From Micromonospora halotolerans (GTDB taxonomy: Bacteria > Actinomycetota > Actinomycetes > Mycobacteriales > Micromonosporaceae), in assembly GCF_032108445.1 (NCBI RefSeq), contig NZ_CP134876.1, forward strand, positions 4,278,001 through 4,342,000: 64,000 nucleotides of DNA, given 5' to 3'. Positions 15,881 through 27,064 of this stretch are shown in pieces. The number at the start of each line of letters is the position of its first letter. The stretch's first letter is position 1. The position numbers were made by a program, and so were the translations under genes. The notes beneath the pieces were generated by a model, which searched no databases, was not told the DNA's origin, and saw only the letters and a program-made list of their open reading frames with translations.

Positions 15881-16828
15881 TCAGCCCAGGGTGGCCAGCA
15901 CGGCCGGCGCGACGTTGCCGCCGCTGAGCACCAGGACGGTCCGCTCGCCGGGCGTCACCTCGACCAGCCCGGCCCGCAACGCCGCCAGGGTGACCGCGGC
16001 GGCCGGCTCCACCAGCAGCTTCGTGGCCTGCACCAGCTCGGCCCAGGCGGGCAGGACGGCCGCCTCGGGCACCTCCACCACGGCGTCGACCAGCGCCCGG
16101 ACGTGGGCCAGGGTGTGCCGCCCGGCGAACGGGGCGGCCAGGCCGTCGGCGACCGAGGCGGGGCGGAACGGCGGGGTGGGCGTCCCGGTCCGCAGGGCGT
16201 ACGACATGGCGTTGGCCCCGTCCGGCTCCACCCCGACGATCCGCGTGCCCGGTGACCCGGCCCGGATCGCCGCGGCGATCCCGCTGATCAGCCCGCCGCC
16301 GCCCACCGGCACGAGCACCAGGTCCGGCGGCGGGCCGTCGGCCAGGATCTCCCGCCCGACGGTGGCCTGACCGGCGATCACGTCCGGGTCGTCGAAGGGC
16401 GCGAGGAGGTGGAAGCCGCGCTCGGCGTTGATCGCCTCGGCGGTGGCCAGCAGGTCGTCGGTGAGCACCGCCTCGGCGCCGAGCCGGCGGACCGTGGCCA
16501 GCTTGCCGGGCACCGCGTGTGGCGGCATGCAGACCACCGCGGGCAGCCCGGCGGCGCGGGCCACGTGGGCCACCGCGATCGCGTGGTTGCCGGCGGAGAA
16601 CGCCACCAGCCCGGCCGGTGTGCCTTCGCGCTCGGCGTGGGCGAGCAGCGCGTTGGTGGCGCCGCGCACCTTGAAGCTCCCGGTGTGCTGCAGGTTCTCG
16701 GCCTTCACGGCCAGCCGGAGGCCCAGGTCGGCGCCGAGGACCGGCGCGTCCAGCAGCGGGGTGCGGACCACCCGCCCGTCGAGGCGCCGTTCGGCCGCCG
16801 TCATGTCGTCCCCGGTGATCAACCGCAC
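15881..16828 (-). CDS. PLP-dependent threonine/serine dehydratase
   Basis: A 315-residue fold-type II PLP enzyme that would deaminate threonine (or serine) to a 2-oxo acid. HTGSFKVRGATNALL holds the PLP Lys (Lys53). FSAGNHAIAVAHVARAAGLPAVVCMP is the substrate-binding block and VPVGGGGLISGIAAAIR the glycine-rich phosphate cup. LVLSGGNV ends the catalytic domain. No C-terminal ACT regulatory domain is present, so this is the short catabolic-type or serine racemase-like form, not allosteric IlvA. GTG start. Confidence 0.85.
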   Translation of the reverse strand: MRLITGDDMTAAERRLDGRVVRTPLLDAPVLGADLGLRLAVKAENLQHTGSFKVRGATNALLAHAEREGTPAGLVAFSAGNHAIAVAHVARAAGLPAVVCMPPHAVPGKLATVRRLGAEAVLTDDLLATAEAINAERGFHLLAPFDDPDVIAGQATVGREILADGPPPDLVLVPVGGGGLISGIAAAIRAGSPGTRIVGVEPDGANAMSYALRTGTPTPPFRPASVADGLAAPFAGRHTLAHVRALVDAVVEVPEAAVLPAWAELVQATKLLVEPAAAVTLAALRAGLVEVTPGERTVLVLSGGNVAPAVLATLG

Positions 16829-17006
16829 CCGCCGAGCCTAGCCCGCGCCGCACGATGACGAAAACCTTCAGCGGGGATTGCTGCCTCGGCAACGATTTGT
16901 AGCGATAAGCGTCTATCGGCAACCGGCGCGAAACGATGATCTTTCGCGGGCATCCGATTCATTGGTATCTATCTCTCACCACCACTTCCCACCCCAGGAG
17001 TGCGAC

Positions 17007-17810
17007 GTGCGGAGATCCCGTCTTGCCACCCTCGCCCTGACCCTGGCCGCCTCGTTCGGCATCACGCTGACCCTGGCCGCTCCCGCCCAGGCGGCCCCGG
17101 CCGACCGCTACGTCGCTCTCGGCGACTCGTACGCCTCCGGCGTCGGCGCCGACAGCTACACCTCCGAGAGCGGGTCCTGCCTGCGCAGCACCAACGCCTA
17201 CCCGGCGCTCTACAACACCAACATCAGGCCGGCCTCGTACCGGTCGGTCGCCTGCTCCGGCGCGACCACCACGGACGTCATCAACAACCAGCTCTCGGCG
17301 CTCTCCTCGACCACCACGCTGGTCAGCGTCACCATCGGCGGCAACGACGTCGGCTTCTCCAGCATCATGAGCACCTGCGTGCTCCAGGGGGAGACCCAGT
17401 GCGTGTCCGCGATCCAGGCCGCCGAGGACAAGGCCCGCACGCAGCTCCCCGGCAAGCTGGCGAACGTCTACAACGGCATCCGGAGCCGCGCACCCTCGGC
17501 CCGGGTCGTGGTGGTGGGCTACCCGGTCTTCTACCAGCTCGGCACGGTCTGCGTCGGGCTGAGCGCCACCTCCCGGGCGAAGATCAACGAGGGGATCAAC
17601 CTGGTCGACGACATCACCCGCACGGCGGCCACCTCGGCCGGCTTCACGTTCGCCGACGTCCGCTCGATCTTCGTGGGCCACCAGCTGTGCAGCTACGGCG
17701 AGAAGTGGCTGCACGCTTTGAACGTCCTGAACCTCACGAAGTCGTACCACCCGACGGCCGCGGGGCAGTCCGGTGGCTACTACCCGGTGTTCCGCTCCGC
17801 CGCGGGCTGA
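17007..17810 (+). CDS. secreted SGNH/GDSL hydrolase (lipase/esterase)
   Basis: A 267-residue secreted serine esterase. GTG 17007 follows CCAGGAG; the residues after it form a Sec signal peptide (RRSRLATLALTLAASFGITL) ending at AAPAQAAPA. Blocks of the SGNH family are clear: block I YVALGDSYASGVGA (nucleophile Ser), block II around ACSGATT (oxyanion Gly), block III VTIGGNDVGFS (Asn) and block V SYHPTAAG (His, with the Asp position two residues earlier taken by Ser). Paired cysteines suggest disulfides, as in Streptomyces SGNH lipases. The 178-base upstream region holds only promoter-type sequence. A 12-bp terminator stem follows. Confidence 0.88.
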   Translation: MRRSRLATLALTLAASFGITLTLAAPAQAAPADRYVALGDSYASGVGADSYTSESGSCLRSTNAYPALYNTNIRPASYRSVACSGATTTDVINNQLSALSSTTTLVSVTIGGNDVGFSSIMSTCVLQGETQCVSAIQAAEDKARTQLPGKLANVYNGIRSRAPSARVVVVGYPVFYQLGTVCVGLSATSRAKINEGINLVDDITRTAATSAGFTFADVRSIFVGHQLCSYGEKWLHALNVLNLTKSYHPTAAGQSGGYYPVFRSAAG

Positions 17811-17818
17811 ACCGGCGC

Positions 17819-17846
17819 GGGCCCGGGGTGCGCACACCCCGGGCCC
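17819..17846. terminator. bidirectional terminator hairpin
   Basis: Perfect 12-bp stem (GGGCCCGGGGTG, arms 17819-17830 and 17835-17846) with a 4-base loop, lying between the convergent GDSL esterase and NamZ-like genes. Confidence 0.85.
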
Positions 17847-17856
17847 CGTCGCCGGC

Positions 17857-19152
17857 TCAGTAGAGCAGGTACGGACGCCGCTGCCGCTCGAAGGCCGCCA
17901 GCTCGTCGGCCCAGGCGCCGACCACGTCGTCCACGTCGGCTCCGGCGTCGATCATCGTGCGCAGCCGGGGCGAGCCGGTCAGCTTGTCCACCCAGTACGG
18001 CCGGACGGTGTCGTACGAGTCGAACCGCCACGCGAACGCCGGGTACTTCCGCGCCTCCACCAGCATGGCCACCGCGGTGCGGATCGGGTCGTACGCGGAC
18101 CGGTCGACGACCTTGACCTCGACACCGGCGCAGAGCTTGTTGAGCAGGGCCGGCTTCTGCCCCGCGGCGGTCGGGGAGAAGTAGGCCTCGCGGAACTCGA
18201 CGCCCGGCAGGTTCCGGGCGTTGAGCCGGTCTCCCCAGTGGTGGTCGAAGTCGCCGGCGAGCCCGCCGATCAGCTCGAACGGCCGGCAGGTGCCCCGCCC
18301 CTCGGTGATCGAGGCGACGCCCTCGAACAGGCAGGTGCCGGGGTAGACCAGCGCGGTGTCCGGCGTGGGCATGTTCGGACTGGGCATCACCCACGGCAGG
18401 TCGGTGTCGGCGGCGAGCCGGTCACGCTTCCAGTTCCGGCACCGCACCACCTCCAGCTCGACCGGGCGGCCGGCGTCGGCGGGCAGGAACTCCGCGTTGA
18501 AGAACCGGGCCAGCTCGCCGACGGTCATGCCGTGCTGCTGGACGATCTCCTTCAGCCCCACGCCGGAGGTGAAGGCGGGCGTCATCATGGGCCCGCGCGC
18601 CCGCCCGCCCACCGGGTTGGGCCGGTCGAGCACGACGTACCGCTTGCCGACCCGGGCCGCGGCGACCATCGACGTGTACATCGTCCAGATGTACGTGTAG
18701 AAGCGGGCGCCCACGTCCTGGATGTCGAAGACGATCGTGTCCACGCTGGCGGTCGTGAACAGGCTCTCCCACTTGGCCTGACTGGCGCCGTACGCGTCGT
18801 AGACCGTGATGCCGGTGCGGGCGTCCGTCCCGGTGCCCTCGCTGCCGCCGGCCTGGGCGGAGCCCCGGAAACCGTGTTCGGGGCCGAACGCCGCGACGAC
18901 CTGCACGCGGCCCGAGGCGTGCATGAGGTCGACCAGGTGTCGGTAGGCCGAGTCCACGCCCGTGGGGTTGGAGACCACCCCCACCCGCTGGCCGGCCAGT
19001 GCGGCGAATCCGGAATCGACCAGCACGTCCAGGCCGGTCGCCACCCGGCGGACGCCGGGCACTGCCTGCCCCGGCGTGCCCGGGCCCGTCGCGACCACCG
19101 CGCCCGCGGTGACCGCGCCCGCGCCGGCCAGGAACCTTCTGCGCTCCATCAT
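17857..19152 (-). CDS. NamZ-like (DUF1343) secreted exo-beta-N-acetylmuramidase
   Basis: A 431-residue DUF1343 protein. Characterised members (Bacillus NamZ, GH171) remove terminal N-acetylmuramic acid from peptidoglycan fragments. The N-terminus MERRRFLAGAGAVTAG has the twin-arginine pattern followed by a hydrophobic stretch, so export by Tat is likely. VGVVSNPTGVDSAYRHLVDLM, FGPEHGFRGSAQAG, VFDIQDVGARFYTYIWTMY and VLDRPNPVGGRARGPMM are the family's conserved blocks, with Glu and Asp candidates for catalysis. The upstream region lacks the GGAAAGTTTCC palindrome seen before the neighbouring chitinase but does contain AAGTTTCA. A role in cell-wall recycling or scavenging is inferred. Confidence 0.83.
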   Translation of the reverse strand: MMERRRFLAGAGAVTAGAVVATGPGTPGQAVPGVRRVATGLDVLVDSGFAALAGQRVGVVSNPTGVDSAYRHLVDLMHASGRVQVVAAFGPEHGFRGSAQAGGSEGTGTDARTGITVYDAYGASQAKWESLFTTASVDTIVFDIQDVGARFYTYIWTMYTSMVAAARVGKRYVVLDRPNPVGGRARGPMMTPAFTSGVGLKEIVQQHGMTVGELARFFNAEFLPADAGRPVELEVVRCRNWKRDRLAADTDLPWVMPSPNMPTPDTALVYPGTCLFEGVASITEGRGTCRPFELIGGLAGDFDHHWGDRLNARNLPGVEFREAYFSPTAAGQKPALLNKLCAGVEVKVVDRSAYDPIRTAVAMLVEARKYPAFAWRFDSYDTVRPYWVDKLTGSPRLRTMIDAGADVDDVVGAWADELAAFERQRRPYLLY

Positions 19153-19229
19153 GACCTCCTCGTCCGGGGGTCATTGAAACTTAGCTACAGCTCGATGGGC
19201 GGTCAAGGAAGGTTCCCTACAAGGCGGCG

Positions 19230-19721
19230 TCAGCCGACCGGCAGCACCTTCTCGACGGCGGCGCGCAGCTCGGGGGCGTCCGGGGTCACCGTCGGGGCGA
19301 ACCGGGCCGCCACTGTGCCGTCCGGCGCGACGAGGAACTTCTCGAAGTTCCACCGCACGTCACCGGTGTGCCCCTCGGCGTCCGGCGTGGACACCAGCTC
19401 GGCGTAGAGCGGGTGCCGGTGCGGCCCGTTGACGTCGACCTTCTCCGTCAGCGGGAACGTCACGCCGTAGTTGACCTGGCAGAACTCCTCGATCTCGGCG
19501 GCGCTGCCCGGCTCCTGGCCGGCGAACTGGTTGCACGGCACGCCGAGCACGGTCAGGCCCCGGTCCGCGTACTCGTCGGCGAGGGCCTGGAGGCCGGCGT
19601 ACTGCGGGGTGAGGCCGCACCGGGAGGCCACGTTGACCACCAGCAGGGCGCGGCCGCGGTAGCGCCCGAGGTCGGCCGGCCCGCCGGCGAGGGCGTCGAT
19701 CTGCACGTCGAAAACGGTCAT
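19230..19721 (-). CDS. glutathione-peroxidase-family thiol peroxidase
   Basis: A 163-residue thioredoxin-fold peroxidase. NVASRCGLTPQYAGLQ carries the peroxidatic Cys (Cys in place of selenocysteine), LGVPCNQFAGQEPGSAAEI the Gln of the catalytic tetrad plus a candidate resolving Cys, and RWNFEKFLV the Trp and Asn. Actinomycetes lack glutathione, so thioredoxin or mycothiol is the probable reductant (inference from family knowledge). Cytoplasmic; no signal peptide. Confidence 0.9.
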   Translation of the reverse strand: MTVFDVQIDALAGGPADLGRYRGRALLVVNVASRCGLTPQYAGLQALADEYADRGLTVLGVPCNQFAGQEPGSAAEIEEFCQVNYGVTFPLTEKVDVNGPHRHPLYAELVSTPDAEGHTGDVRWNFEKFLVAPDGTVAARFAPTVTPDAPELRAAVEKVLPVG

Positions 19722-19787
19722 GGCACGAGGCTACGGGGCCGCGAGGCTCCGTCGACGCCGGACCCAAGGAATCGATGTATCTACATC

Positions 19788-19816
19788 TTGACGAAGTGGT
19801 GACGCGTGAGTAGCGT
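19788..19816 (+). promoter_or_regulatory. vegetative-type promoter of the chitinase gene
   Basis: TTGACG (19788-19793), a 17-base spacer, then TAGCGT (19811-19816), close to the actinomycete housekeeping sigma consensus. Transcription would start near 19823, about 40 bases before the ATG. Confidence 0.6.
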
Positions 19817-19831
19817 CTCAGCATCCAATCT

Positions 19832-19842
19832 GGAAAGTTTCC
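19832..19842. promoter_or_regulatory. palindrome, possible operator of the chitinase gene
   Basis: GGAAA-G-TTTCC is a perfect 5+5 palindrome just downstream of the predicted transcription start and 22 bases before the chitinase ATG, a position where a repressor would block elongation. Similar AAGTTTC-containing sequence occurs upstream of the NamZ-like gene at 19170-19185. The regulator is unknown. Confidence 0.4.
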
Positions 19843-19864
19843 TAACTGTTTGGGGAGACGCCGT

Positions 19865-21505
<1,641 letters not shown>

Positions 21506-21533
21506 GCCGAGGGCCGACGCACCACCCACCCGG

Positions 21534-21562
21534 CGGGGAGGGGCCGCACCGGCCCCTCCCCG
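21534..21562. terminator. bidirectional terminator hairpin
   Basis: Perfect 12-bp stem (CGGGGAGGGGCC, arms 21534-21545 and 21551-21562) with a 5-base loop, between the convergent chitinase and AraC-family genes. Confidence 0.8.
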
Positions 21563-21574
21563 CACGGTGTCCGC

Positions 21575-22546
21575 TCAGGTACGGATGCTGCGGGCCCGGT
21601 GCTCGCGGGGCGAGAGCCCGTACGCGGCACGGAACGCCCGGCTGAAGTGGGCCCGGTCGCGGAAGCCCCAGCGGGCGGCCACCTGGTGCACGGCGAGGTG
21701 CCGCAGCCGCGGGTCGGCCAGATCCCGGAAGCAGCGGTCCAGCCGGGCGGTGCGGATCAGGGCCGCCACGCTCGTGTCGCCACCCTCGAAGAGCCGGTGC
21801 AGCGCGCGCACCGAGAGGTGGTGCGCCTCGGCCGCGGCGGCCGGGGTGAGCCCGGGGTCGGCCAGATGCTCCCGGATCCACGCCTCCACCCGGGCCCGCA
21901 GGCCGGTGATCCGCACCTCCACGGGGAGGTCCCGCTCCGCCTCCACCTGCCCGGCCAGGGTGCCGGCGATCAGATCGAGGGCGATCCGGTCGAGCCGCGG
22001 CGCGTCCGCGGCCGCGTACTGCTCGGGATGGGCCACCAGCCGGCGCAGGAAGCCGGCCAGCAGGGCGCCCATCCCGGCGTCGGCGGGGATGGGCGCGGCG
22101 AGCAGCGCCGCCGCCCGGTGCGGGGGCAGCGGCAGCGCCCGGTGCGGCACCAGCACGGTCAGCGTCTCCAGCGGGGCGGCGGTGCGGTCCGGCGCGTGCC
22201 GGGAGCCGTGCGGGCGGACGGTGTCGATGAGGGCGAAGCCGGACGGGCCGAGCCGGCCCGATCGCCGCTGCTGCGACACCACGCCGTGGCCGTTCAGCGG
22301 CAGGGCGAGCTGGTAGAGCTCCGGGTCCGAGCTGCGGATCAGCCGTGGGGTACGGGCCAGCTCCAGTGACGGGTACCGCCAGGCGCCGAGCCGGACCACG
22401 CCCAGGTCGACGGCCCGGGCCGAGGCGGCGAAGTCGGCCGCGTGCGCGCTGCTGATCCGGGCGGCCACCGACTCGCGGGCCACGACGTCCTGCCAGAAGT
22501 CGAACCGCTCGGCCGGGGGCAACCCGGCGGTGTCGACCGATGCCAC
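21575..22546 (-). CDS. AraC-family transcriptional regulator
   Basis: About 323 residues. The N-terminal half (PPAERFDFWQDVV ... YQLALPLNGHGVVSQQ ... FALIDTVRPH) is the AraC_binding_2 ligand/dimer domain. The C-terminal 100 residues hold two helix-turn-helix units, with LTPAAAAEAHHLSVRALHRLF and VAARWGFRDRAHFSRAFRAAYG as recognition regions, ending in SPREHRA. The start is uncertain. A perfect AAGGAGGTGA lies at 22562-22571; it abuts a GTG at 22564, is 17 bases from the GTG at 22546, and sits at ideal distance only from an in-frame ATC. Its target is unknown; the chitinase gene is adjacent but convergent. Confidence 0.85.
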   Translation of the reverse strand: MASVDTAGLPPAERFDFWQDVVARESVAARISSAHAADFAASARAVDLGVVRLGAWRYPSLELARTPRLIRSSDPELYQLALPLNGHGVVSQQRRSGRLGPSGFALIDTVRPHGSRHAPDRTAAPLETLTVLVPHRALPLPPHRAAALLAAPIPADAGMGALLAGFLRRLVAHPEQYAAADAPRLDRIALDLIAGTLAGQVEAERDLPVEVRITGLRARVEAWIREHLADPGLTPAAAAEAHHLSVRALHRLFEGGDTSVAALIRTARLDRCFRDLADPRLRHLAVHQVAARWGFRDRAHFSRAFRAAYGLSPREHRARSIRT

Positions 22547-22799
22547 GGCGAGGATGACCGTCACCTCCTTGGGGGGTACGCCATTGTCGGCGCCGGCCGG
22601 CACGGCGTCCACGGCCCCCCACCAGGTCGATCCGCGTGCCGCTCTGGCCGGCCGGGGTGATCCGGGCGAGGATGGCAGGATCGTCGGGGATCCGGTGGCG
22701 GCGGCCGTCGGCGCCCCCGCGGGCCGGCATCCGGCGACGTCGATGTGACAGACTCGCCGCTCGGCATGTGCCGATGTCCACGCCGAGGGAAGGGGACCG

Positions 22800-23294
22800 A
22801 TGGGCCTGACGCACCCGAGGGCGGTGGCCGGCGCGGCCCTGCTCGCGCTCCTGCCGGTCACGCTGGCCGGCTGCGGCCTCGGCGGCGGGGACGACGCCCC
22901 GGGCGGCCCGGCCAGCCAGTCCCAGCGGGCACCGGCTGAGGAGGCGGCGGCCAAGAGCCGGGAGCGGGTCCAGGCGTACCTGGACGCCATGGCGGCCAAG
23001 GACGTCGACGCAGGCCGCAGCCAGCTCTGCGCGCCCATGCAGACCGCCTTCGACGCCGCCGCCACCGGCCCGAACGGCGACTTCGCCGACCACTTCACGG
23101 TCCCGCAGGCCACCATCACCGACGTCCGGTCCGGCCCACACGGCGAGGAGGTGAGCACCTCGGTCACCGTGGCCGTCGGGTCCCGTAAGGCCACCCGCTC
23201 GCTGCTGTTCACGGTCACCCGTACGGGCGCCGACTGGTGCATCGCCGGCGAGGCGCTGGGCGGCAACACCCCGGAGCCCGGGGTCACCCCCTGA
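22800..23294 (+). CDS. lipoprotein of unknown function
   Basis: A 164-residue exported protein. ATG 22800 is preceded by GAGGGAAGGGG. The signal peptide ends in LLPVTLAGC, a lipobox with Cys near residue 25, so it should be lipid-anchored on the outer face of the membrane. The mature part begins with a Gly/Ala/Pro linker. A compact 100-residue domain follows (RVQAYLDAMAAKDVDAGRSQLC ... LLFTVTRTGADWCIAGEA) that resembles the NTF2-like/DUF4878 folds of actinomycete lipoproteins. The two Cys may form a disulfide. No catalytic residues are recognisable. Confidence 0.72.
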   Translation: MGLTHPRAVAGAALLALLPVTLAGCGLGGGDDAPGGPASQSQRAPAEEAAAKSRERVQAYLDAMAAKDVDAGRSQLCAPMQTAFDAAATGPNGDFADHFTVPQATITDVRSGPHGEEVSTSVTVAVGSRKATRSLLFTVTRTGADWCIAGEALGGNTPEPGVTP

Positions 23295-25039
<1,745 letters not shown>

Positions 25040-26071
25040 GTGGCTGACGAACTGATCGATCTGCGGTCCGACACCGTGACCCGGCCCACCGCCGGGATGC
25101 GCGAGGCGATGGCGACCGCCGAGGTCGGCGACGACGTCTACGGGGAGGACCCGACCGTCGCCGCCCTGGAGGCCGAGGTCGCGGCGCTCTTCGGGCACGA
25201 GGCGGCACTGTTCGCGCCGAGCGGCTCGATGGCCAACCAGATCGCCCTGCAGCTCGTCGTCCCACCGGGGGACGAGCTGCTCTGCGACGCCGACGCGCAC
25301 GTGGTCACGTACGAGATCGGCGCCGCGGCGGCGTACGGGGGGATCTCCTCGCGGACCTGGCCGGCGGTGGGCGCGGAGGTCGACCCCGAGGTGGTGGCCG
25401 GGATGGTCCGGCCGGACGGCTACTTCGCGGTGCCGACCCGGGCCATCGCCGTCGAGCAGACCCACAACCGGGGCGGCGGCGGGGTGATCCCCCTGGCGAC
25501 GCTGCGGGAGCTGCGCCGGGTCGCCGACGACCACGGGCTCGCCCTGCACTGCGACGGCGCCCGGATCTGGCACGCGCACGTCGCCGACGGGGTGCCGCTG
25601 GCCGAGTACGGCGCGCTGTTCGACACCCTCTCGGTCTGCCTCTCCAAGGGCCTCGGTGCGCCGGTCGGCTCGCTGGTGGTCGGCAGTGCCGAGAAGATCG
25701 CCCGGGCGCGGTTCGTCCGGAAGCGGATGGGTGGCGGCATGCGGCAGGTCGGCATCCTCGCGGCCGCCGGCCGGTACGCGCTGGCCCACCACGTCGAGCG
25801 GCTCGCCGAGGACCACGCCAAGGCGGCCCGGCTGGCCGAGGCGGTCGCCCCGTACGGGGTGCTCGCGACCGTGGTGCGGACCAACATCGTCCCGCTCGAC
25901 CTGGCCAAGCACCCGCTCGACGCGCCCGCCCTGGCGGCCGCCGCCCGGGAGCGGGGCCTGCTGATCTCGGTGCTCGGCCCGCGCACGGCCCGCCTCGTCA
26001 CCCACATGGACGTGTCGGACGACCAGATCGACCGGGCCGCCGAAACCCTGACCACCCTCCTGCGCGCCTGA
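25040..26071 (+). CDS. ltaE: low-specificity L-threonine aldolase
   Basis: PLP enzyme of fold type I that cleaves L-threonine or allo-threonine to glycine and acetaldehyde. 343 residues. [19 protein letters not shown] is the family N-terminus. The active site includes [12 protein letters not shown] (Asp that contacts PLP nitrogen) and [16 protein letters not shown] (Schiff-base Lys), followed by [18 protein letters not shown] 25040 is the fifth occurrence of the GTGGCTGACG word that starts each upstream repeat unit, and it overlaps the last micro-ORF. Expression is therefore probably coupled to aroG through the repeat chain. Confidence 0.92.
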   Translation: MADELIDLRSDTVTRPTAGMREAMATAEVGDDVYGEDPTVAALEAEVAALFGHEAALFAPSGSMANQIALQLVVPPGDELLCDADAHVVTYEIGAAAAYGGISSRTWPAVGAEVDPEVVAGMVRPDGYFAVPTRAIAVEQTHNRGGGGVIPLATLRELRRVADDHGLALHCDGARIWHAHVADGVPLAEYGALFDTLSVCLSKGLGAPVGSLVVGSAEKIARARFVRKRMGGGMRQVGILAAAGRYALAHHVERLAEDHAKAARLAEAVAPYGVLATVVRTNIVPLDLAKHPLDAPALAAAARERGLLISVLGPRTARLVTHMDVSDDQIDRAAETLTTLLRA

Positions 26072-26103
26072 CCCGCGCACACCGCGTCCCGCCCGACGCC
26101 TTG

Positions 26104-26161
26104 TCGATCAAGAGGTTTGCGTCTCCCACGACGCGGATCCCGACGCAAACTTCTTGATCAA
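26104..26161. terminator. long imperfect hairpin between convergent genes
   Basis: Arms 26104-26123 (TCGATCAAGAGGTTTGCGTC) and 26142-26161 pair at 18 of 20 positions with an 18-base loop. It lies between ltaE and the convergent endonuclease IV gene and resembles the hairpins at 29598 and 38488, so it is both a probable terminator and a member of a repeat family. Confidence 0.7.
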
Positions 26162-26203
26162 CGCCGGGGTCCGGGCGGGCGGGGGGCGCGCGCGTGCGCG
26201 GGG

Positions 26204-27064
26204 TCAGGGGTGCAGGCGTTTCAGGGTTGCTATGTCGGCGGCGTGGCCCACGTGCTTCTCGGTGGGGGTTTCCACCAGGACGGGGACGCCGGCGGTGGCG
26301 GGGTGGCGCATCAGCTCCGCGAACGCGGGCTCGCCGATGGTGCCCTTGCCGATGCTCTCGTGCCGGTCCCGGGTGGAGCCGCACAGGTCCTTCGAGTCGT
26401 TCGCGTGCACCAGCTTCAGCCGGTCCGCGCCCACCGCCGCGACCAGCGCGTCCAGCGTGGCGGTCATCCCGCCCTCGGCGGCCAGGTCGTGCCCGGCCGC
26501 CCAGGCGTGGCAGGTGTCGAAGCAGACGCCCAGCATCGGGTGGCGGTCCACCGCGTCGAGGTAGGGGCCCAGGTGCTCGACCCGGGAGGCCAGTGACCGG
26601 CCGCCCCCGGCGCTCGGCTCGACCAGCAGCATCGGCCCGCCGGTGGCCGCGCTCTCGTCCAGCAGCGGGAGCAGGGCCTCGCGGACCTGCCGCATGGCCG
26701 CCTCGGCGTGGCCCGCGTCGACGGCGCTGCCGGCGTGGAACACCACGGCCTCGGCGCCGATGGCCCGGCCCCGGCGCAGCGCGTGCGCCAGGGTCTCCGC
26801 CGACCGCTCGACCGTGGCCGGGGTGGGGGAGCCGAGGTTGACCAGCAGCGAGGCGTGGATGAAGACCGGCAGGCCGCGCTCGCCGCAGCCGTCCCGGAAC
26901 AGCACGTCCTGCTTCGGGTCGCCCGCCGGCAGCGCCCAGCCCCGGGAGTTCGAGACGTAGACCTGCACCACCTCGGACGCGGCCGCGTCGGCGTAGGGCA
27001 GTGCCGCCTTGGCCAGGCCGCCGGAGGTGGGGGTGTGCGAGCCGACCCGCCGCCGGGTGCTCAC
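26204..27064 (-). CDS. nfo: deoxyribonuclease IV (AP endonuclease, Nfo type)
   Basis: Cuts DNA at abasic sites in base-excision repair. A 286-residue TIM-barrel metalloenzyme. Conserved blocks: VGSHTPTSGGLAKAAL at the N-terminus, FIHASLLVNLGSP, AVVFHAGS, MLLVEPSAGGG, GVCFDTCHAWAAGHD and KLVHANDSKDLCGSTRDRHESIGKG, supplying the His, Asp and Glu ligands of the trinuclear zinc site. The GTG start overlaps the kinase stop by 4 bases (27061-27064), so the two are co-translated. Confidence 0.9.
   Translation of the reverse strand: MSTRRRVGSHTPTSGGLAKAALPYADAAASEVVQVYVSNSRGWALPAGDPKQDVLFRDGCGERGLPVFIHASLLVNLGSPTPATVERSAETLAHALRRGRAIGAEAVVFHAGSAVDAGHAEAAMRQVREALLPLLDESAATGGPMLLVEPSAGGGRSLASRVEHLGPYLDAVDRHPMLGVCFDTCHAWAAGHDLAAEGGMTATLDALVAAVGADRLKLVHANDSKDLCGSTRDRHESIGKGTIGEPAFAELMRHPATAGVPVLVETPTEKHVGHAADIATLKRLHP

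Noticed and set aside
16829..17006. Short CGATA/TATCG palindrome before the GDSL esterase gene
   Set aside because: Five-base arms with a six-base gap are within chance expectation and no promoter elements line up with it.
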